This document shows positions 22,724 to 28,946 of a stretch of 28,946 nucleotides of DNA, one piece after another. Positions within the stretch are counted from its first letter, which is position 1. Every line of letters starts with the position of its first letter. This stretch comes from C00003060 sp964502635. Lineage in GTDB: Bacteria > Desulfobacterota > Desulfobacteria > Desulfobacterales > C00003060. The stretch spans positions 1 to 28,946 of the forward strand of contig CAZCXI010000040.1 of assembly GCA_964502635.1 (NCBI GenBank), in the 5' to 3' direction. A program made the position numbers and the translations under genes. Under the pieces are notes generated by a model. It was given only the letters and a program-made list of their open reading frames with translations, was not told the DNA's origin and did no database searches.

Positions 22724-23955
22724 ACTACTTCAGATACAAAGTGATGGAGCCTACCGGCCAGATCGCTTCCGGCGTGATCAGGCTTCCCTATCAAGACGTG
22801 ATCTCGGCCATGTCGTACCTGGAAAGATCTGATAACACGACGCTCTATGTGAGAAAACTAGGCCCTTTTTTCTCGTTGCTTTTTCAGCTGGCGGGTCTGA
22901 GGCTCAAAAAGAAGATCACAAGACCTTTTCAGGCGGAGTTTTTCAGCAACGTCTCCCTCATGCTCCGTTCGGGTGTCACGCTGACCACGGCATTGGAGGA
23001 GGCGGCGACCAGCTCGGGCAGGCCCGATTTTGAATCAGACATCAGGGACATGATCTCGAACATTGAGGGCGGTGCGAGCTTTTCTCAGGCCGCAGAAAAG
23101 TACCCATACATCTTTCCCGGGACAGCGGTTCATCTTATTCGGATAGGAGAAGAGACGGGCAAGCTTGACAGGATGCTCACGGACGCCGCTGAGCACCTGA
23201 AGCGGATGCAGACCATCCTCTCCGATACCAAGCAGGCCCTTTTATACCCGAGTTTTGTCTTCATTGCCTTGGGTGCCGGACTCGTGTTCTGGTTCTATTA
23301 CGTGGTGCCAAAAATCGTCGGCCTGTTCAAAGAAATGGATGTTTCCCTGCCACCGCTGACCGTTTTCCTGATAAGGCTCTCGGACTTCGTCCAGGATCAT
23401 TTCCTGAGCATGATCTTTGGGATCGCGGTTGTGGTCCTGATCACCATGCTGGGCTACAAGGGCAACCGCAGGATAAGAAAGCTTTGCGACGCCATCCTCC
23501 TCAAGCTTCCCGTTTCCGGCACGATCATTTCTGCCTCTGCCATGGCTTTTATCACGGAGTATTTCAGCCTCTTGTTGAGCGTGGGCATCGATATTCTCCA
23601 GTCCATGAACATCCTGCAAGACTCCATCAAGAATGAGGTCTATCGGGAAAAACTGGCAGAAGTCAGGGAAGAACTGGCCACGGGCAAGGGAATCTCGGAA
23701 TCTTTCGAACACACGCCGCTATTTCCTTCTTTCGTAGTCAGGATGCTGAATGTGGGTGAACAGAGCGGTACACTCCCCGAGCAGTTGAGCCATATTGCAG
23801 AAGATTATCGCAACAAGCTTTCCATCATTGTGGCAACGATCGGCAAGATCATCGAACCCGTGGTCCTGGTGATCGCCGGTGCCATGTTCGCGGTCATTAT
23901 AGGCGGGCTCTTCCTGCCGATCTACGACCTGGTGAGTAAGGTCAGCGGCCGATAA
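22720..23955 (+). CDS. mshG: Inner-membrane platform protein MshG (GspF/PilC family)
   Basis: A 411-aa polytopic platform protein with the two tandem T2SSF domains typical of PilC/GspF. The first domain shows FQAEFFSNVSLMLRSGVTLT ... GGASFSQAAEKYPYIFP and IGEETGKLDRML; the second shows FITEYFSLLLSVGIDILQSM ... FPSFVVRMLNVGEQSGTLPE. Three membrane segments lie near 165-190, 225-245 and 380-405. The GTG start overlaps the mshE stop by 4 nt. It anchors the assembly ATPase and feeds pilins into the fibre. It is the last gene of the + strand operon and faces the giant adhesin gene. Confidence 0.93.
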   Translation: MNYFRYKVMEPTGQIASGVIRLPYQDVISAMSYLERSDNTTLYVRKLGPFFSLLFQLAGLRLKKKITRPFQAEFFSNVSLMLRSGVTLTTALEEAATSSGRPDFESDIRDMISNIEGGASFSQAAEKYPYIFPGTAVHLIRIGEETGKLDRMLTDAAEHLKRMQTILSDTKQALLYPSFVFIALGAGLVFWFYYVVPKIVGLFKEMDVSLPPLTVFLIRLSDFVQDHFLSMIFGIAVVVLITMLGYKGNRRIRKLCDAILLKLPVSGTIISASAMAFITEYFSLLLSVGIDILQSMNILQDSIKNEVYREKLAEVREELATGKGISESFEHTPLFPSFVVRMLNVGEQSGTLPEQLSHIAEDYRNKLSIIVATIGKIIEPVVLVIAGAMFAVIIGGLFLPIYDLVSKVSGR

Positions 23956-23975
23956 AGAAGAGGGGTCAGAAAGAA

Positions 23976-24032
23976 GAGGGGATCAGGTCTCAACATTCAA
24001 CACGATGTGCTGAATGTTGAGACCTGACCCCT
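23976..24032. repeat. REP-type hairpin, copy 1 (3' side of adhesin gene)
   Basis: An imperfect palindrome: AGGGGATCAGGTCTCAACAT at the left, loop CGATG (24003-24007), and right arm ending GAGACCTGACCCCT at 24032. It is nearly identical to 28862-28916 and starts 1 nt beyond the adhesin stop codon. A truncated copy (AGGGGTCAG, 23961-23969) lies just before it. As a very stable hairpin between convergent genes it may also end transcription, though no T-run is present. GGGGTCAGGTC palindromes are typical of REP elements mobilised by RAYT-type transposases (family knowledge); no such transposase is in this window. Confidence 0.8.
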
Positions 24033-24033
24033 A

Positions 24034-27000
24034 CTATGGTCCTCCGGGGCAGGAGTGGCTCAGATTCATGTCCTGCCCAACCTCGCCGGCTGACAGGCCT
24101 CTGGTGTAAACTCGTAACTCATCCATCAGCCCGTTGTATTTGTAACCATCGGATGACGACCAGCCGCTCATGTAAAATGTGGGATTTACGGTTTTGCTGG
24201 CGGGCGTGCCCTGAAGGAGGGTAATCGGCTGAAGCACGCCATCAATATAGAGTTGGTTCTTTAATGGTGCATTGTTGTTGAAGACGGCGGCCACATGATG
24301 CCAATTGCCGGCCAGGGCGTCCGCGCCGGAAATGCCATAGAGGTCTCCTGCCCCTGTATTAAATCCGAATCGGGTGGTCCCCTGAAAGTAGAGATCATAG
24401 GCAGTCGACCAGCCGATCGGCATCTCAGAGCCTGTTCCAGCCCATTTCATCCAGAAGCAAATCGTGGTCTTATCTCCGGCTGTTGTGGAGACAGGCAGCC
24501 CTGTAGCGGTAATGCAGCTATCATTTCCTGGCGCATCGGCGAACTCACCTGCATAGCAGAGATGGCTGTCCGATTGATTCACCGTGGCATCGCCCGTGGC
24601 CGTGCCGTGATAACCGTTGCCCGAGGCATCCTGGACCTCATCCGGCACCCCAATGGTCCACGAGTCTTCATCCATGTAGTAGGCAGCCGCGGGGGCCGCG
24701 TAACAGCCACCTGAACAGCTATGGCTGACAGACAAGAGGTTTGTGACATCGCCCTGAGAAAGGACTTTGTTATAGACCATGACCTCGTCGATCCAGCCAT
24801 GAATCACCTGGTTGGCCGCAAAGCCGCCGCCAAGGCTGTCCTGTTCCTGGCCGATGATGGCACCACCCGCATCCAAAGTAACGTTCGCAGTATTGACCGA
24901 TCCGTTGCCGTCACTCAGGGCGGCCCCGTCCACATAGACCACCTCTGTGCCGCTGGAAACCTGGCGTGTCCAGACCAGATAATGCCAGAGGCCGTCGTTG
25001 ACAGTGCCCCCGATGGAAAAGCTCCCGGTCTGTACCCCATTCACCCAAGTAAGAAAGGATGCGGCCGTGGCGTCCAGGTACATGAGCATATTGTTATCAG
25101 CGCCGGCCCTGGCCCCGGAGAAAAGGGTTTGAATACTGGAGGAAAGGGTTTCCAGCCTGAACCACATGCAAAGAGAAAAGTCGCCCAGGTTGCTGAAAGC
25201 GCCATGGTCCAAGGTGACGTACTGGTTCGTTACGCCATCAAGGTTAAAAGCGCCTGAGTAACAGACTTTTCCGATCGAGCGGTTCACATCGTCGCCCGAT
25301 CCCATGTTGTGGCTTTCACCGTGAGCCCCCGTGCCGCTTGAGTCCAGGACCTCATTGGCGCTCCCGTCCCACGTGCACTCATCCATGTGCCATTCACCCC
25401 CGAGATCGGCGTAGTAAGGCGCATCCACGCCCTGGCCGCTGATGTTCAGGGTGTAATAGCCCGAGTCCACGTCATTGTCGTTGCACGTGCTGTCCCTGGC
25501 GGTCAGTTTGAACTGAAAGCCACTGCCCGCGGTGGACGTTCCGATCTTTCTGAACGTGGCGGTGGCAGCCCCGGTGCCGATGACTTCAAATCCGCCCGGA
25601 TTGCTGCCGAGCCACGTGATGGCCCAACTCTCGAGGCTGCCCAGTCTGGGCCCGGATACGCTGAAATCCTGGTCAAAGGTCGATGCGTCGCAGTTGTAGG
25701 TTTGGGGGGCAGCAGGCGCCACGGACAGGGCCCCGTTTTCCACCGTCAGCGGCAGGAGCCGCTCATCCGACCGGCTGGCAGCATCCGTTACCCTGACCGT
25801 GATGTCATAGGTGCCGGCGCAAACATTGATGGTGCCCTGGAGTTCTCCTGTGTTGGGGACGATGGAAAGACCCGAGATGGGGTTTGCACCAACAATCTGC
25901 CAACCATAAGGGGTGGTGCCACCAGCGGCGACAATCGTGGTGCTGTAGCTGTTGTTGATGGTCCCGTCGGACAGAGAAGTCGTCGTGATGACCACGGTGT
26001 CAGCCGAGCAATCGCGACTCTCTCCCATGTCAGCCGTGATTTCGTTTTCACTCAATGGGCGATTATATATCTTGACCTCATCGATCATGCCGCCAAAAAA
26101 GTTTGTGGGACTGGCGCTCCCCCGCGCTGCGATAAGCAGTTTGCTGCCGTTGCTGCCGATGGCCCCGGTCTGGCTTCTGGCATAGACCTGAACCCCGTCT
26201 TTGTAGAGGATCTGTTCGGAACCATCATAGACCATGGTGACGTAGGCCCAGGTGTCCGCTGTCACAGGGAAGGTCGAACCCCCATCCCACGCCCAGTGCG
26301 GTTGCCAGGCATATTGGACATATCCGCCATTGACTCGCACTTCGTAGAGATTTTCCTTGTTGTAGATGATGTTTTCTCCCCCGGAGCCGTCCCACCTGAT
26401 CCAGGCAGAGACCGTCCACGGATTCGTGTCCGGGTCCAGGTCGCCATCAGCCGGGTCGCCCAAGTCCAGATAGCCGCCATTGTTGCTATCCACGCGGGTA
26501 AATATTCCGGCCCTGCAGACCTTTCCTCCGGAGGCCGATGTCTGTGTCGGCAAAGAGCCGGAGCCGCGAGAGGCCGCCTTGCCGCGACTGCCGCCAGAGC
26601 CCGAGTCAGCTATCTCATTGTCCGCTCCGGTCCACGGATAGTTCTCCATGCGATATTCAGCCAGAGTGCCCGTATAGCAAATTCCGGAGCATGCGTGGGT
26701 CATGCCGGCCAGATCCTGAATTTCTGCGTCGGTCAAGGCCGTGGAGAAGACCCTCACCTCATCGATCTTGCCGTGGAAGTAGTTGTCTGTATGCTGGGAA
26801 CTGCCTATGGTAAACTCTGAACCCGTGGCATCATCCGGGGTGCCCCCACCGCTCCAGGTCGTGGTGTCTTCGTCTTTGGTGCCGTTGACGGTGACGGCCG
26901 CGATGCCATTGTCGTACGTGACCGCCACAAAGCTCCAGGTGTTCAGCGCAACGCTTCCGGCCCCACTAAAATTGGCATCCGCGTCCTGGCCGACGGCATC

Positions 27001-28764
27001 CAGATACATATGCACGGTCCCGTTTGTGTCCACGCCGATTTCGAGATTGTCGTTGTGAGCGTCGGAGGCCTTGGCCAGGAAGCAGTTCTGGATGTTGTGG
27101 TTCGTCTGGGCGGCGTTGAGTGAAAGAGGTCTTATCCACAGGGTCACGGAAAACGAATTGCTCGTCGTCCCGAAGACGTCGTTCAAGACGTCTCCCATGT
27201 CCAGATAGTCGTCCGCGCCATCAAAGAACCCGGCACGACAGATCTGACCGGAACCGACAGTATCGGCCCCGTTTTGGGCTGTGCCGTCCAGGGCGTCATC
27301 GCCCGAATCCTGGACTTCTCCTGGCGTGCCATTCCAGCTGCATTCGTCCAGAAGCCATTCGGCCGTCAGATTGACCGTGTAGGGGGCATGGGCTCCGGAG
27401 GATGTGACCTGCACGGTGAGGATGATGTTAGCCGTGTTGCCGGCACAGCTTTGATCGGTGGCCGTCAGGGTAAAGGTATAATTGGCAGGGGGCGTTGAGC
27501 TGTCTTTCCTGATGACGCAGGTGTCGCTCCCCGTGGAGACCACGGTGAAGCCTGTGGCCCCACCCGTGGTGAGTTGCCAGTTGATGTCTCCCAGATGCCC
27601 GCCATTGGCCTTGAAGGTCTCCTGCTGGGTCGGGCTGTCCCAGATGATGTTCGTCGTCTGGTCCCCACTGGTTCGGGCTACGGACAAGTTGGCGCCCACG
27701 TCGATATCGAATGACTTGGTATCTGTTTTGGGGCCCCCGTCTGCCGGCAGGGTGGCATCTGTGACCAGGACTGCGATGGTGTAGGTGCCGGGGCACTGGC
27801 CCAGAGAGCCGGAGAGCCGTCCCGTATAGGTATTTAAGAAAAAGTCACTGAAACCGCCGTCGTTGGTGAGAGTCCATTCGTAAGGCGTAGTGCCCCCGGT
27901 GGCCTGGAGGGTGACTGAATAGTCGCTGTTGATGGTCCCAGAAGGGATCGAGGAGGTGGTGATGGTTACATCTGTTCCGCCGGCGCCGCATCCATCAATG
28001 CCGTAACAATCCTGGTCGTCGCAGTCGACGTGGTCGTCGCCGTCGTCATCGATCCCATTGGTGCAACCGTTGGGATAGGTGTTTTCCCCGCCAGAGCCGC
28101 CGGGGGGCGTACCGCCCGAGCAATTCTTCTGATTCAACTCGTTGAGGGAAAAGGCCCGCATCAGATCATCATACTGGCTGGACGTGGGCGTGCCGTGAAA
28201 TTCAATCCTGGCGGGATCGTCGAACTGGAGGTCACCGCCTTCATTCAGCCCATCCAGAAAACCGTCAAGGCCGTCTTCATCCAGATCCTTTGGCCCCCCG
28301 CTGACAAGGATATAGGCCTGATTGGTGATTTGTGCCGTACCCTGGTCGGTGGTGTGGATCTTCCCTGAATCGTTATAAATCGTGATGCCGCTGAGGGTTG
28401 TGCAGAAATCACTACTGGTTGTCGTGGTCAAGGTGTCATAGACGCCGTATTTGATGGTGTTTCCCCAGACATCGGTGCCGGAACCAAGACCCAACGTGTG
28501 GAAGGGCAGGTTGCCGACATAGACGCCCGTGTCTTCATCACCATCGGTGCCGCTATCGGCCCAGGGCAATCGATGATTGGCGAGGCTGTAGCCTTGCAGG
28601 GCATAGTCGACCTTTTCCAGGATCGCCTGGGCCTTTTTGATCTTGGCGGACCGGATCAGGGAGGGCAATACAGAGGCCACAATAGAGACGACAATGCCCA
28701 CAATGACCAGGACGATGGCCATCTCAATGAGAGTAAAGCCCCGGCTGTGCTTCACTTTTCTCAA
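24034..28764 (-). CDS. Giant prepilin-LamG adhesin (probable pilus-tip protein)
   Basis: A 1576-aa protein whose first 9 residues (MRKVKHSRG) are a prepilin leader, followed by FTLIEMAIVLVIVGIVVSIV with Glu5, so it should be processed and inserted as a minor pilin. Residues 35-215 form a pilin-like head, and 229-257 a Cys/Asp-rich NGIDDDGDDHVDC motif that looks calcium-binding. Then come two similar modules (about 264-920 and 922-1576). Each has a putative-Ig (He_PIG-like) repeat, a second beta domain and two LamG/concanavalin-like domains ending in DEVRVFSTALTDAEI-type motifs. The LamG units start near 468, 701, 1122 and 1355. The TTG start has AAAGGAG 7 nt upstream; a GTG three codons later is possible. 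Its role is comparable to MshQ; ligand unknown, probably surface glycans. Confidence 0.88.
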   Translation of the reverse strand: MRKVKHSRGFTLIEMAIVLVIVGIVVSIVASVLPSLIRSAKIKKAQAILEKVDYALQGYSLANHRLPWADSGTDGDEDTGVYVGNLPFHTLGLGSGTDVWGNTIKYGVYDTLTTTTSSDFCTTLSGITIYNDSGKIHTTDQGTAQITNQAYILVSGGPKDLDEDGLDGFLDGLNEGGDLQFDDPARIEFHGTPTSSQYDDLMRAFSLNELNQKNCSGGTPPGGSGGENTYPNGCTNGIDDDGDDHVDCDDQDCYGIDGCGAGGTDVTITTSSIPSGTINSDYSVTLQATGGTTPYEWTLTNDGGFSDFFLNTYTGRLSGSLGQCPGTYTIAVLVTDATLPADGGPKTDTKSFDIDVGANLSVARTSGDQTTNIIWDSPTQQETFKANGGHLGDINWQLTTGGATGFTVVSTGSDTCVIRKDSSTPPANYTFTLTATDQSCAGNTANIILTVQVTSSGAHAPYTVNLTAEWLLDECSWNGTPGEVQDSGDDALDGTAQNGADTVGSGQICRAGFFDGADDYLDMGDVLNDVFGTTSNSFSVTLWIRPLSLNAAQTNHNIQNCFLAKASDAHNDNLEIGVDTNGTVHMYLDAVGQDADANFSGAGSVALNTWSFVAVTYDNGIAAVTVNGTKDEDTTTWSGGGTPDDATGSEFTIGSSQHTDNYFHGKIDEVRVFSTALTDAEIQDLAGMTHACSGICYTGTLAEYRMENYPWTGADNEIADSGSGGSRGKAASRGSGSLPTQTSASGGKVCRAGIFTRVDSNNGGYLDLGDPADGDLDPDTNPWTVSAWIRWDGSGGENIIYNKENLYEVRVNGGYVQYAWQPHWAWDGGSTFPVTADTWAYVTMVYDGSEQILYKDGVQVYARSQTGAIGSNGSKLLIAARGSASPTNFFGGMIDEVKIYNRPLSENEITADMGESRDCSADTVVITTTSLSDGTINNSYSTTIVAAGGTTPYGWQIVGANPISGLSIVPNTGELQGTINVCAGTYDITVRVTDAASRSDERLLPLTVENGALSVAPAAPQTYNCDASTFDQDFSVSGPRLGSLESWAITWLGSNPGGFEVIGTGAATATFRKIGTSTAGSGFQFKLTARDSTCNDNDVDSGYYTLNISGQGVDAPYYADLGGEWHMDECTWDGSANEVLDSSGTGAHGESHNMGSGDDVNRSIGKVCYSGAFNLDGVTNQYVTLDHGAFSNLGDFSLCMWFRLETLSSSIQTLFSGARAGADNNMLMYLDATAASFLTWVNGVQTGSFSIGGTVNDGLWHYLVWTRQVSSGTEVVYVDGAALSDGNGSVNTANVTLDAGGAIIGQEQDSLGGGFAANQVIHGWIDEVMVYNKVLSQGDVTNLLSVSHSCSGGCYAAPAAAYYMDEDSWTIGVPDEVQDASGNGYHGTATGDATVNQSDSHLCYAGEFADAPGNDSCITATGLPVSTTAGDKTTICFWMKWAGTGSEMPIGWSTAYDLYFQGTTRFGFNTGAGDLYGISGADALAGNWHHVAAVFNNNAPLKNQLYIDGVLQPITLLQGTPASKTVNPTFYMSGWSSSDGYKYNGLMDELRVYTRGLSAGEVGQDMNLSHSCPGGP

Positions 28765-28832
28765 ATCGAAACTCCTTTGTTGGTTGCCTTTTCGAGCCCT
28801 TAGGGGCGGGGTGTCTGTGTCTGGTTTGTTCG

Positions 28833-28848
28833 TGCAAATCTTGTGCCT
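28833..28848 (-). promoter_or_regulatory. Predicted sigma-54 promoter of the giant adhesin gene
   Basis: The minus strand reads AGGCACAAGATTTGCA, matching TGGCACGNNNNTTGCW except at positions 1 and 7, with GG and GC exactly 10 nt apart. The predicted start near 28822 gives about a 58-nt leader to the TTG at 28764. It shares its class with the pilin promoter at 12795-12810. Confidence 0.65.
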
Positions 28849-28861
28849 TCAGGTGGGGAAT

Positions 28862-28916
28862 AGGGGTCAGGTCTCAACATTCAACATCAAGTGTTGAATG
28901 TTGAGACCTGACCCCT
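28862..28916. repeat. REP-type hairpin, copy 2 (upstream of adhesin promoter)
   Basis: A perfect 25-bp inverted repeat (28862-28886 and 28892-28916) around loop TCAAG. It begins AGGGGTCAGGTCTCAACATT and differs from the 23976-24032 copy by one inserted base in the left arm plus changes in and beside the loop. It lies 14 nt upstream of the adhesin's predicted sigma-54 promoter. The remaining 30 bases to the window end show no gene. Confidence 0.85.
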
Positions 28917-28946
28917 TATTTGGACGTGGACGTTCTCCGGGTCTCC

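Noticed and set aside
23976..24032. Calling the REP hairpin a rho-independent terminator
   Set aside because: The stem is strong, but there is no T-tract on either strand and the same hairpin recurs upstream of the adhesin promoter, so repeat identity explains it better.
25387..26820. A 477-codon open frame on the + strand
   Set aside because: It lies wholly antisense within the LamG adhesin gene, with no ribosome binding site or family motif.
1..28946. CRISPR arrays, tRNA or rRNA genes, integrases or intact insertion sequences
   Set aside because: No regularly spaced direct repeats, no cloverleaf with CCA-type end, no rRNA-like stretch and no transposase motif were found by reading; small RNAs would need a covariance search.

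Overview
This 28.9-kb window looks like the chromosome of a Gram-negative member of the Desulfobacterota (former Deltaproteobacteria). The evidence is its balanced GC, a J-like/RodZ-type HTH gene paired with a MinD-like gene, a small 2[4Fe-4S] ferredoxin, a 3-hydroxybutyryl-CoA dehydrogenase, a lipoprotein secretin, and several families of dispersed palindromic repeats. The species cannot be named from the sequence. I found no rRNA, tRNA, CRISPR array or intact insertion sequence.

Left part (1-12.7 kb). aroF (DAHP synthase) runs rightward. Facing it is a leftward regulatory operon of a MerR/excisionase-type HTH protein, an Hpt phosphotransfer protein and a REC-GGDEF diguanylate cyclase; a good sigma-54 promoter lies upstream. 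Next, also leftward, is a two-gene operon of a MinD/ParA-like ATPase and a protein joining a degenerate J-like domain to a RodZ-type HTH, ended by a strong intrinsic terminator. A 640-bp gene-free stretch holds two different ~207-bp imperfect-palindrome elements. Then come ogt, hbd and a ferredoxin. The most unusual enzyme is a 758-aa fusion of an apparently intact cysteine synthase with a cysteinyl-tRNA-synthetase-like domain that has lost the HIGH motif, the KMSKS motif and one zinc-ligand Cys. It sits between a HIT-family gene and an unknown 351-aa gene that starts 1 nt after its stop. thiL follows.

Right part (12.7-28.9 kb). This is a compact MSHA-like type IV pilus locus on the + strand: pilin, MshJ-like, MshI-like, MshK-like, MshL secretin, MshN-like, an unknown 165-aa membrane protein, MshM/ExeA-like ATPase, MshE assembly ATPase and MshG platform protein. 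Most junctions overlap by 1-4 nt. A sigma-54 promoter precedes the pilin. Facing the operon is a 1576-residue protein with a prepilin N-terminus followed by two ~655-residue modules, each an Ig-like pair plus two LamG-like domains. It is probably a pilus-tip adhesin comparable in role to MshQ. It has its own sigma-54 promoter and is bracketed by two near-identical 55-57-bp REP-type hairpins.

How it may work together (inference): the sigma-54 promoters would co-express the regulatory operon, the pilin operon and the giant adhesin. The GGDEF regulator could feed c-di-GMP to the MshEN-like N-terminus of the assembly ATPase, coupling signalling to surface attachment.
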